The notes beneath the pieces are model-generated. The model saw only the letters and a program-made list of their open reading frames with translations, made no database searches and was not told where the DNA came from. From NCBI GenBank assembly GCA_016758965.1, contig JAEPRB010000002.1, positions 248,001 through 312,000 on the forward strand: DNA of 64,000 nucleotides. Direction: 5' to 3'. Source of the stretch: Circinella minor (Eukaryota; Mucoromycota; Mucoromycetes; Mucorales; Lichtheimiaceae). The position numbers were made by a program, and so were the translations under genes. Positions 10,557-21,892 of the stretch are shown here, one piece after another (positions within the stretch are counted from its first letter, which is position 1; each line of letters begins with the position of its first letter).

Positions 10557-13118
10557 ATGTTGATCTGGGTCAGTTTGATCACCTCTTGGGCAATTGGAGA
10601 AAACCAGCAAAACGAAAAACTGCAGCATGAACCTTATGATCAACATTGTGAAAAGAAAACAATAATGATTAGTGCAAAACCATCGCCCATCACCAAGACT
10701 ACTAACGTTCATGTCGGTGCAGAAAGAGAACCTGATCAAGAAGAATCTGATAGCAGCAATCATAAGTTTATAGATGAAAAGCCAACAGCAAAGATCGCGC
10801 TTTCTGTTGAATTAGCAAAACAACAGCATCACTATTATCATCGTTGGCCCGGAGTAAGAGCCGAATCCATTATATCCAAATCAAGCGTTGAGTCACTACA
10901 TCGACTTATGCAAACACAACAACATCAAGGAGATGAAACATCTATATATCAACAGCAACAATGGAATTACTCAGCTAAAGCTTTACCTGATACATTTTCA
11001 ACCCGAGTATCTGCAAATGGCAGTGTTGCATTGTCAGACTCTGACAGCGTGGGAGGAATAGGAAATAATAATATGGAAGAGCAACAACCACAGCAGCAGC
11101 AGCAGCAGCAAGAGCTTCAACTCCAATCTCCTGCTATGACTCGACTTATTAAACAGCATCGTCAAGCAATTATTATTAGTGAAACTGCATCATTAAATAG
11201 TAGTTCCGAAATGATCAAGTCAGGAGCCAGTATGATTGATCAACACCGGATACTAGATACCGTCATTGCTGCACGGGGCAAAGAACCATGTGATCAACAA
11301 CCGAGTTTCGCAAATGACGAAAATGTCTCTGTCGTTGAAACGACTGCAACTGATGCTTTTAGTACAATGGCGCCTCCAACCATTTCAAGCGCCACCGCAG
11401 CAACAAAAGCTCCCACTATCGCATCATCATCTTCTGCACCCAAAAACAACCCAGTACTACCCATCTATGAATCGCGTTTTGCGCCACTTGCTACATCACA
11501 AGAACAACAACCTGACTCTTCTTCTGCACTGGGTTCTATATTTAATTCTACGTTGAGCTCCTTTGGCAGTATTTTCAGCAATCCGACAATAATAGAAGAA
11601 CATCCAGAATCATCATTACCATGGACTAAGATACTTCAAGCAAAATTATCTAGAATAGTATCATCAGATGCTAAAAAACATCCAACTAATCAAGTAACTA
11701 AAAAAATCGCAGTTGTGGGTATTCATGGATGGTTTCCAACAAAGGTAAATTTTACAGTTTTTTTTTTAATAAAAAGAGTCTCTCTTATATATATTTATGT
11801 AGATTTTAATTTAATATATTCATTATTAATTTTTTTTTGTGGGGATGTTGGGGTTTTGGATGACAATAAAACAACAAAATAGCTTGTCCGAAGTATGATT
11901 GGAGAACCGACAGGAACATCTCAAAAGTTTTGTAAACAGATGGTTGGTGCATTAGAGCATTATCTGGAGACAGAACATCAAGTGACATTATCCGACGATT
12001 CAATTACTGTCATTCCATTAGAGGGAGAAGGGAAAGTAGAAGAACGGGTACAAAAACTTTATCTTCAGTTGATATCAAACTTGGAATGGCTAGAAGCTAT
12101 ATCATCGGCCGATATCATTTTATGGGGCACTCATTCGCAAGGGACTCCCGTATCGATCATGTTGTTGTACCAACTTCTGCAACGCGGACATATTCATATA
12201 GATCGACAGTCAGTTTGTTTACTCGCCATGGCTGGGATAGGACATGGTCCATTCCCATCGTTACAAGGAAGCTTAATAGTCAAGGTAAATAAAATATTTG
12301 GGTCGATGGACTATTATTTTTTTTTTGTTACCAGAAGAAATAAGCTAACTTGGTATTTAAAACAGTACTTTGAAGCAGATGCAGCAAGGGAACTTTTTGA
12401 TTTTATGGACTCTAATAGCGATATATCACAAAAGTTCAGAGATTCGCTAAAGAGTATATTAAACAAAGGGATTAAAATGGTTTTGGTAGGCTCATTACAA
12501 GATCAGGTTGTCCCGCTTTATTCTGCGATAATGACTGGTATCTCCCATCCAAATATCTTACGAGCCGTATATATTGACAAGCATGTCTATTCCGAAGATG
12601 ATTTTTTGATGAACTTGGTTATTTTCGCACTAAAATTACGGAATGCTGGAATACCGGACCATGGACTACTTGTTCATGTTAGTGAAGTATTGGCTGGTAG
12701 TATATATGCGTTTGAAGGTGGTCATTCGACAATTTATGAAGAGCTTGATGTATACACGCTGGCCGTAAGATATCTTTTCGATACCCCAGGAATTTCACCA
12801 TTAAAACAACAACAACAAACTGAATCAATTTCTTTACCACGATCAGCAAATAATAAAAATATATCTTTATTACAGCAACAAGAAGACGAAACACGAATGG
12901 ATCATTTCAAGGCAAGTCTTCGGCTTAATCCTTATTACCTTCCTTGGGTATTACGTGGGCTTTTTGAAGATGCTACAATTACCAAGGAAGGATGGGCATC
13001 AAAAGAATTAGCGCGACTTCATGAGCTCTTTTTACAATGGGCACCTACAAGTGCACGATTAAGAGAATTTAAGTTTCGCCTAGAACCATTGAAAGATCAT
13101 ATTTTTGGGTCATCTTAG
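10557..13118 (+). CDS. Fungal alpha/beta-hydrolase-fold protein with long disordered N-terminus
   Basis: Three exons, 10557-11744, 11883-12284 and 12366-13118, encode 780 residues. Residues 1 to ~385 are low complexity, with a Gln run near 180 and many Ser/Thr/His. The folded part starts at KKIAVVGIHGWFPTK, a beta-strand plus oxyanion-type HGWFP turn, followed by IGEPTGTS. The nucleophile elbow is WGTHSQGTP, so the serine is present but the first Gly of GxSxG is Thr. A candidate acid lies in VGSLQDQVVPLYS and a candidate His in EGGHSTIYEELD. This layout matches an uncharacterised fungal lipase-like family; I do not recognise a characterised orthologue with confidence. No signal peptide or strong membrane segment. 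It converges on the VTC-like gene. Confidence 0.72.
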
Positions 13119-13333
13119 AGCTCTTTTGTAAATTCGATAGTATACCATAGAACAATAATAATCGAGGCGTTATTATAATGGCCCGCATATACATATATCC
13201 AACGCGTTGGCTGTTCTACATAAACCTCTTTCCTTACTCACTAACTCCTCCTTATAAAATTCCTATCTAATAATAATAATAAATACCTACTGTACAGAAC
13301 CACACCTTTGACAACATGTTATTGCTACCATTC

Positions 13334-13367
<34 letters not shown>

Positions 13368-13654
13368 ACGTATTATCCTTATTTCGTTTATATACTTACA
13401 GTCATTCACACTCTTTTTCTTTATCCCAATAATCTCGCTACCATTTTTGTAAATATGCTTGGAACTACAATACCCAAAAAAAATTGTACACGTGTAAACC
13501 ATGATGGCTCCTTGAAAACCAGCCAAAAATATGAAGTCTAAAAAATTTATTGATAGTAATAATATGTGCAATCTACATACTTACGACTTGATATGTATCG
13601 AGAGATAGTACTATATTCGAATATAATAAGACTCTAAAATATATATTAGAGTCA
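13119..13654. other. Intergenic 3' flank of the hydrolase gene
   Basis: No gene seen. AT-rich sequence with a 30-base T run at 13335-13364. Confidence 0.6.
13335..13364. repeat. Poly(T) tract, 30 bases
   Basis: Uninterrupted T run about 220 bases after the hydrolase stop codon. Read on the minus strand it would be a poly(A) run. Confidence 0.9.
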
Positions 13655-14245
13655 TTATTCATGGGTATCTTTATGTTGACACACTATATTAGAATGTTCA
13701 CTTTCTCTCTTAATGCGTATAAAAGTGAAATACTCACTTTTGCATCCAGCAAGTAACTTTTCAAGGAAAAAATTTGTGATAATCCCCGGTTTATTTTCGT
13801 ATCTCGTTACTAATAAGTAACACGGTGTTTTGATTGATGTACATGTATCCATAAAAGTTTTATCAAAGGGATAGTATAAATAAACATCAAGCTTGCGTAA
13901 ACATCTGACTTCGCTTAGATCCTTTAAAATTGGAGCAACAGTATCTTTACACATGGAACAATGATACAAATCCAATTTTTTAATCTTGAAAGACTACGTA
14001 GAAGTAATCAATTGTGCCAAATCAATCGAAAACTGGGATCCTTGATCTGTATCTATGACTTCGCTATTGATCGAGAACAAAAATTTAATGAGACTGCTGC
14101 TGTCTGTTAATAAGTGTCTAGAGCAGTCTACGTTAGGAATCATTCGACTAATATTATTTATTTAGTTTTCTAAATAGTAAAACTGGAGGTGATATATATT
14201 GTAATTTCAATATTCTAAGCTCTGTCAGTAATCCAAGTTAGTCCT
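13655..14245 (-). pseudogene. Decayed F-box/LRR-type gene fragment
   Basis: On the minus strand two frames carry leucine-rich-repeat-like text: LGLLTELRILKLQYI (around 14240-14190) and, in another frame from ~14145, MIPNVDCSRHLL...FSIDLAQLITST, then an in-frame TAG, then SFKIKKLDLYHCSMCKDTV running on to a stop at 13655. The KIKKLDLYHCS and LRKLDVYLYY segments look like the LRRs of the F-box proteins common in these fungi. The in-frame stop and the frame change, with no plausible intron joining them, argue for a pseudogene. An F-box head was not found. The alternative is an unrelated orphan gene with unusual splicing. Confidence 0.5.
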
Positions 14246-14693
14246 CCTGACTCTTTTTCTAAAGAAAAATTGAGAAGCAGACGAAGATAACACTGACAAC
14301 AACAATATTCTGCAGGTGAATAAAAATTACCCTTTATTTTTATCATTATTCTCATCACTGCCTCCACAATACTGCATAAGCTTAATAGAAAATTTTGTAC
14401 TATTACAGATGTATAGAACTAATGTAATCATGGAGTAGCGGGCAGTCCTTCGGTCCGAAGCCTTCAAAAAAAATACAAGACAAAGTGGGAAAAAAAACGA
14501 TACTGTAACAGTATATTTATTGAAACGCTTACTTATAAACAAACAATAACACAGTAAAAGGGCAACTTGAAAAAATAATAGTAACAAAACAGTCTACTCA
14601 TCAGAATGAACTGTATGCAGATATACCTATTAGAGATAATAAAATAAAAGATTATAAATCATGGGAAACGAACTTTTCTTTTATTTTAATATA
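14246..14693. other. Intergenic 3' flank of the VTC-like gene
   Basis: No supportable gene. The frame at 14327-14587 on the minus strand starts without context and is hydrophobic low complexity. Confidence 0.5.
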
Positions 14694-17600
14694 TTATAAT
14701 GTAGTATTCAAAGTATAATATAGTAAGATGGCTACTGTTGCCGCTGCTGCTACACATATGAACAACAGTTTTAAGGTATTAGATCGATATTGGTCTTCTA
14801 TTAATGATGATCTGTTACTGGTGATTCCTTGCTCTTCCTCTTCTTCTTTTAAAGCACTATTATTATGAACTGGTAGAATAGCACCTGAACGAACAGCCTT
14901 ATGATTAGTAATCTCACCTAATGTTGGCCATAAAGCACATATCAAACGAGTCAACCTGTCAGTTACAGTAGCTTTTCCTCCTTCGTCTCTATCTCTTTCT
15001 ATTATGTTGCTACTACTATTACTATTGCTGTTATTGTTATTATATTTACTAAATAAACTATCTGAGGAGGAGACACAACTATTGCTGTTGCTTTTATTAT
15101 AAAGTGACGATGATTGTCGACGGGTCATACAGTCTTGACATTGAGCTGGGTTAGAACGTGAAGATGAAGGATGATCAAAACTACAATAGGATTCAGCTGA
15201 ATGCCGTTGATGTTGCTTTTGCAAAAGTGGTTGTCTTTCATCAGCTATCATCGTTGCTGTTCTTGTTTCTATCGCTGTGGTCGGTGATGCTGTTGTTGTT
15301 GTTGCTGCTGCTGCTGCTGCTCCCAAATCGTCTTCAGATACGAATTTTCCTTTTGTTGTTGTGCTGCTTGGAGTTGTTGCTCGTGTACTTCCATTATGGT
15401 TATTATTACTGCTAATGTAACTATTGCTGCTGTTGGTCGATGTTGGTGAATAGAAAGCTGATGTAGTGCTCCATGGTGTAGGTGGAAGCTGTAACAAATT
15501 ATTTTCAAACGACGAGCTTCGTTTTAGGGAAAGGGTGCGTATTTGTTGCTTAAGTAATTGGCCCCTTTTCCCTTTTCGTGATAAGTCCATGTTCATTTTT
15601 GAGAGCTATTATTATTATAAATGATATTATCAGAAATATTAATATTTAGTATAAAGCTATTAACTATTACATTAAAACAAGTCATACAATTCATTATTAC
15701 CCATTGAGGAAGATGTTCAACTTCATTTTGCATGAGAATAGCTACACCGTGTACATATGTCGAAAAATTATGAACTGGTTCGAGCTATAAATATATATAT
15801 ATATATATATAAACATAAGTTTGAATAAAAATATTACATTGTTCAATACTACGTATGAATGAAAATATTATTCTTTTTAATATTACCAATGGCGAAGTAC
15901 ACAGGTCGGATAACCACGATGATTGCTGGCGTGATTTAGCTGGACAACTGATTTTAATAACAGCATAAGGAAAACGTACCATGTCACCAGGTGAAGCAGA
16001 TGGGTATGGATATGCTTCATTTGAGTTGATGCGTGTTTTAGGAGGTGGTGGCTGATGATCAAAGTAGTCATCTCCTTCTGAAGATGAAGAATTATAACAT
16101 CGATAATCATTATTGTCAGTCCGATTATGGGTAGGAACTTTATCAAGTGTATGACGAGCAATGGCGATCTCGGTATCAATGGAAACAATTAATTCTGACT
16201 CGTGATCAGAAAAAACTGTACGACAAAGCATTGTTTTCAAAACTAAAAATCCCCGCAAAAAAAATGTTCAAGTTAGATATACAATGCTGAAATTGATAAC
16301 TCATAAATAATAAAAATTTACATTGAAAATCTGTATTGCTATTATTATATGTTTATACAGATAGCCTTTAAATTTTACCTGGTTTCATTTGTTTTAAACG
16401 AGCGTCATTCTCCATTTGAAGAATCTGTTCTCCTAATAATGAGTCATTACACTCATCACTATTACACTGATCCGGAAGTGATGTTCTGCGATGATGGCAG
16501 TAAGGTTTGTTGAGTAAATGTTTCAATGACCAATGACCAGAAAGCCATGGGTCCATGTTTTTTGACTTAAGCCACAAACGGTGTCGTGTGTATTCCTTGT
16601 TTCCATGACGAAGTTTCTGGAGTTTTAGTTGTTGTGCCTGATGATGTTTATCAATAGGATCGTTTCTATCTGGAGTACGAAAGGGGCTCTTGTCTAAATT
16701 CCGATTACGTGATAATGTGTTGTTACCGCGATGAACAGGCTGATATACTTTTTCTTCCATGGCAACAACAGGTTTTGTAATAGTAGGATCACTTTGATCC
16801 TTTTCATACCAGCGCATTCGCAAGCTTTTAAATTCTCGCCCCTTTTTTGTTCCATTATCATTGCCTTGGTAATCGCCCAATAATATTCGATCATTGTAGG
16901 TTTCGAGATCAGGTGTGTCAAGATGAAGGGTTGTGATGTTACTTTGAATGCTTTGTTGAACACAACGACGTGATGCAGTATCCACTTGAGCAGGTGGAAA
17001 ACTTGTTGATTCACTGAGATCCATATATTTAGTAATATATAACAGGATTTCTGTAAGGTTATCCGGGTGAACCCAAAATTGTTGGATAGAGAACATATTA
17101 TTGTCATCACCATTTTCATTTTCTGAGTTTAAGGAATCTGTCTCGCCACTGGAATCATAGTGATCTTCGTCGTCAACTTCATCATCTTCACCATCTGATG
17201 TTGTAGCAGGAGATGGAGGTAAAGCAGTAGGAGGTAGCAATGTTGTTGTCAACCGAGGTGGCGTCGTTGTTGTTGCTGTTGCTCCAGTTGCAGAATTAGC
17301 TGCTGTGTTTGTAACATAAATGCTTGTGTAATTGGGTACTTGGCGTAATTCATCATCACCATCCTCAGTGTGTGTCGGAGACCATGAATCCACAGAAGAT
17401 GGCGCCCGCGAACTATTGAAATCGTGCAATTGGTTTGTGTTATTACATTATTATTCGAGTAAAAAATAAAATTTAACTTAGTATATAATGGGGCGACTAC
17501 CAAGAAAAAAGGTAAAGCGTTTTATTTCAAATGACGAACCTTAATTGGTTTGAGCGCATAAATTTATAAAGAGCATTTAAAGAAACAATTAATGCAAACA

Positions 17601-18467
17601 ATTGGGCTGGCTCACAAAATGATTTACTTGCCACTAGCCGAAACAACTGGTTTTGCATAACGTTTTGTTGTTTGTCGTGACGTGCATAGGAAGAAGATGA
17701 TAGATGATGGTCATATTTGTACACGATCGTAAACAAATCACAATGATTTGCCTTTATAAAATTAACCAAATGTTGAGTCTCCCAGGGCAACGCTTTCATT
17801 TCCGCTTCAAGATGAGAAAGACGCTTATGAGGTTGTTTTTTCATAAAGCTTGGATCATTATTATTACAATAAGCGATACGTCGTTGGATTTCTCCTAGTT
17901 TGAGATGATAAAAGTCATGTACCTAAAACACCAAAATAATCAAAATATAGCTGTTACACTTATATCCTTTATCGTTTCTTTCTTATATTTAAATAAACAA
18001 AAAACAAAAAACAAAAATATTTTTCTTTTTCTTGTACAACCCAAAGATCTGTTGCATATTTTTGAGGAGGAGGAGAATTTTACCTTAATAAGCTCAGATT
18101 CTAATGTTCGTAAAAAGGAACGATGACTCTTTTCGAACAATGTGGTGTTGTCTTGTTGTTGAATAATCATTTTTTCAAATTCTTGATGCAATTTATTTGT
18201 ATCCATATAGAAAAAACGCCATTGTAAGTGTTGCTGTTGATAAAATCGCGGACCAACATTTTCATTATGATACTGATGATGTGCTGACTGTTTATTATAT
18301 TGGTCGTCATTATTTTTGAGATTTCCATAAGCTTGGGCAATATCTGATAATTGTTCCAATGTGGTTACATGGCTCGGAACAAAAACAGAGGATAGTCGAC
18401 CGAACAGTGCGTCGAGAGGTCGATCATGTAGCACCAATTCGTATGGTGTGCGTGCTGTGTCGTCCAT
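14694..18467 (-). CDS. VTC-like SPX protein, probably catalytically inactive
   Basis: Six exons, reading backwards: 18467-18084, 17922-17540, 17412-16379, 16242-15887, 15784-15701 and 15605-14694, giving 1050 residues. The SPX-like domain (about 80-255) starts at LQWRFFYMDTNKL. A disordered linker follows. The VTC (polyphosphate polymerase, tunnel-fold) domain (about 365-747) has QFWVHPDNLTEILLYI, ITTLHLDTPDLETY, RMRWYEKD, RFPYAVIKIS and FSTYVHGVA. A long low-complexity tail ends in a single membrane segment (about 1028-1048, LLFICVAAAATVAILLYY) in place of the usual three-helix VTC1-like region. Several family active-site positions are changed (see findings), so it is more like an accessory subunit (Vtc2/3/5 type) at the vacuole or ER than a polymerase. 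The exon 2-3 join rests on phase matching. Confidence 0.82.
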
Positions 18468-20705
18468 TTAGAATATTAAAAAATAAATTGCAGAAAGTTA
18501 ATATATGTACGATAACGATAATAATAAGCTGGAAATTTATAAAATAAAAGAAGAAAGAAAAGAGAGAAAAGCTAGAAGAAAAGGAGTAAAAAAAATTTGA
18601 AGAATCGGGCCTTTTTTTATTGTTAATAACGGCTTGGTCAATATGTGTATATATTCTTCCAAATAAAACAACAACAACAACAAAAACTGCTAGATTCTAT
18701 AGTCTATCGATAGCCGATGTTTGGAAACTTCTATATAGTATATTTATCAGTTTCATGGCACTATTCCCGAACATTCACCCCCCTCCTTTTTTTTAGATTA
18801 CATATCAAAAAATGTCATGACCACTATTTAATAATAAAAGGAGTCTTTAAGATAATAGTTGAATACATATACTGTTAGTCAATCCTTCTTTGGAACTTGT
18901 AATAAAAAATAACCTTTTTTTCCAACTCTTTTACTGCGCTATTTTTTGTTAGTGGTTACGTAATAGTATTGTTATATGTAGTTTTTTTGAAATCAGAACT
19001 TGTTATATTCTTGTTTCTTAGTAATAAAATATAACATGTAACAATCTCGGATTTTATAAAATAATTTGGTATTTTTTCTATCTTATTTTCAGTTAGTCGT
19101 TCTCAATAATTTGCTGTCGACTAGCATTACATGTAGAAAATCTTAATTTACTTGCATAGTTTATGTATAAAGTTCTTTTTTTTTTCTATTCTCCAAAAAC
19201 TTTAAAAATATGATGCTAGCAATGAGTCTAATCCCCTATAATATATGTATATGAATTGAAAAAGTAAAACAGCAAGAGCAACTAATATTTAGAAAAAAAC
19301 ACACATGTTATGTAATATAGTGTTCAGGTGATGAATTAAATAATAATAATAAAGATGTGAGGCATATCAGTGTACCTTATTATTATCATTTTACTTCAAA
19401 ACTAATGTTAAAATATTATCATTTGTGTTTTTAATTTAATTAGTCACAAACAATATCGGAAGAGTCATAATTATTTATACTGTTTAAAAACTCTGATACA
19501 AAAAAATAATTAGTAATGGTGGTCATAATAACAATGCGTATGGTGACAGGAAAAAAAGAAAGGGTGGCTTGATTAAGAAGGGGCAGAGAAATTATAAGAT
19601 ATACAAGTTGATTGTAACACTAGAAGGATTTTCCGAGACGATTTCAGCACTTTCGTGATGTCGCGTGTCATATACAAATATCTAAATAACGTTTAGTGTT
19701 TCTGCAGCTATCTGTAAAATGTCTCAAAATAATTTGTTATGTTGAATAAAAAAGAATTCTAAAAGGTAAGAACAGGTGACACTTTTTGTTTATATTTCTT
19801 ATAGATATAAGGAACTGAATACAATTGTATTTTATATAAGTATTATATATTATATTATAGTATATTATATTCATTCTTGATCGATCTTGATAATGATAGC
19901 TAATTGTATTGGAGTAAGAATTAAATTACTGCATTATTATATAACATTCAATAGTCGAAGAAATAGAGGTACATTCGGCTACTGATATATATACATATGA
20001 ATAAAATGACAGTAATACTAAAATCTATGTGGGAAACTCCTCGTTTGTTTTAAATTAAATGAACTCCACAGTTTTTGTCCAATTACGAAACACAAAATCA
20101 TCACACTTACATGATTCTCATCTTCATCTCAATTATTTACCAAACATCGTCTGAATAAAAACGTCATTTTTTTTTTTTTTGAAAAGGGTCTTTTATTATT
20201 GTTACATTTGCTAATCAGAGAATTTTGTTTTGTTGATTGAAAAAAAATAATAATAGCAGAAGAATAAGGGGGAGAAGGTGATTTGGCCTATTTGACTAAT
20301 TGAATAGGTTATACAAAGATGATTCCGATGCAGGGATTATTGTGAAAGAGACGAAAACAATAAAAGTAGCAGTAGTTCGTTTTTCAATCTCGATATCAAC
20401 ATTAATTATCGATAGAATTGTCATAGGCTTTGTAAGTTTAATGATAATTATAATTCTACGTAGAGCAAAATAGAATAACTAAAAAGAAGTAATGGTTTCA
20501 TTTAATCAATACTACAGTACTATCCATCATAATTATCCATCTAAAAGACGGATGAATTAAATCCTTTTCGTTCTTTTCGTCTCATCTCAGTAAAAAAAAA
20601 ATCAAAACAGCTTTTTCTAGATTGTTAAAAATTTCCTCTTCCCTTCTTTTATTAAGGATCATAATAAAGTTTATAAAATGAAAAGGTATGGAATTGCAAT
20701 GCTAT
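18468..20705. other. Intergenic region between VTC-like and SH3 genes
   Basis: 2.2 kb of AT-rich DNA holding the VTC-like promoter and the 3' flank of the SH3 gene. I saw no coding region, tRNA or repeat longer than simple A/T runs. Confidence 0.55.
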
Positions 20706-21892
20706 CTAAAATAAACTATGAGCTGCTTCGCTACCGACTGTATAAAGAGTAGAAAAAAAAAAAAAGGAAGTTAGTCGCGTCATTAATGATTACATCCAAC
20801 TTTTATTTTATTTTGATCAAAACTTTATGCTAATAAAAAAAACTTACGTGTTGCACCGAAACCCCAAGTGGCAGCTGGAATTATATAATAATAGAGTTAA
20901 TTAATAATAATTCATAACGAAAATATTAATAATAATGAGATTCTTTGTTTTCAACTTACCATTTGCAATATTCCCACCGACATGAGAAGCCATACCACCT
21001 AATTTTCCACTCATACCACCACTACTGTGACCACCGGATGAAGAAGTTGGTGCTTCTTGAGGAGGTGGCGCACTATAGGCCGCTTGCTGAACGGGAGGTG
21101 GCGCGCCAGCATAGCTTTGGGATTGTGCTGGAGGTGGCGCTGAATAAGTTGGATATGATGTTGGTGGCGCTCCTCCATAGGAAGGGGGAGGAGCATTATA
21201 AGATGGTGGAGGAGGATAAGCACCACCTTGATTAGCACCATAAGGGGATGGTGGAGGAGCACCTTTTTCTTGAACAGGTGGTGTACCAGGCATAGATGTA
21301 TTCGTAGCAGGGGGAGGTGGAGGAGGGGTGTTATTACTAATGTACATAAATTAGTAATTATTAGTTCATTCATTCAAATTGCTAATATAATCACAAAACA
21401 AATATATTAATGGTAAAATATTTACACTGCCGCTGCTTGTTTTTCTGCCACATAATTGCTTGGAAACAATCCGGTTTTACCATTACAAGAACCCCGCCAC
21501 CAGTCATTGTTAACTATTATTATCATTTACAAAAAGTTATAATTTTGTCAATAAAGAAAAAAATGGCTAATGATGATACGAATGCTAATCAAATAAATAC
21601 ATAAGCATTTACCTTTTTCAGTAACTTGAATAATATCACCTTGCTTGAAACTCAAATCTTGTGGATTAGTACCATCGAATGGATACAATGCTTCAGCAGT
21701 AGATAATGCCCTTTGATTTTGTTGTGGTGAAGGAGCAGAACGAATTGGTGTTGCAGGAGAAGCATTGATTGGTAAATTACGCTTAATTTCATCATATTGT
21801 TGTGGTGTTAAATATTGATGTTGCTTTAAAAAGTCCAAATCTTTTCGAATGGAAGCTAATACGTGGTTGGCAAAGGCAGTTTCTTTGTTCAT
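20706..21892 (-). CDS. SH3 protein of the Lsb1/Pin3 (Las17-binding) family
   Basis: Five exons, reading backwards: 21892-21613, 21513-21426, 21336-20960, 20874-20848 (27 bases) and 20737-20706 (32 bases), giving 267 residues. Residues ~5-45 form the N-terminal helical region (SIRKDLDFLKQHQYLTPQQY). The SH3 domain (about 67-120) has ALYPFDG, GDIIQVTEK, NDWWRGSCNGKTGLFPSNYV. A Pro/Gly/Tyr/Ala-rich stretch follows. The conserved C-terminus NAATWGFGATLGSEAAHSLF appears only when the two tiny last exons are joined, and it matches the family's closing motif. Yeast relatives bind the WASP homologue Las17 and limit actin nucleation at endocytic sites; the same role is inferred here. Confidence 0.85.

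Noticed and set aside
15158..15415. 85-residue plus frame with Leu runs
   Set aside because: Antisense of the Ala/Gln/Asn/Ser repeats in the VTC-like tail.
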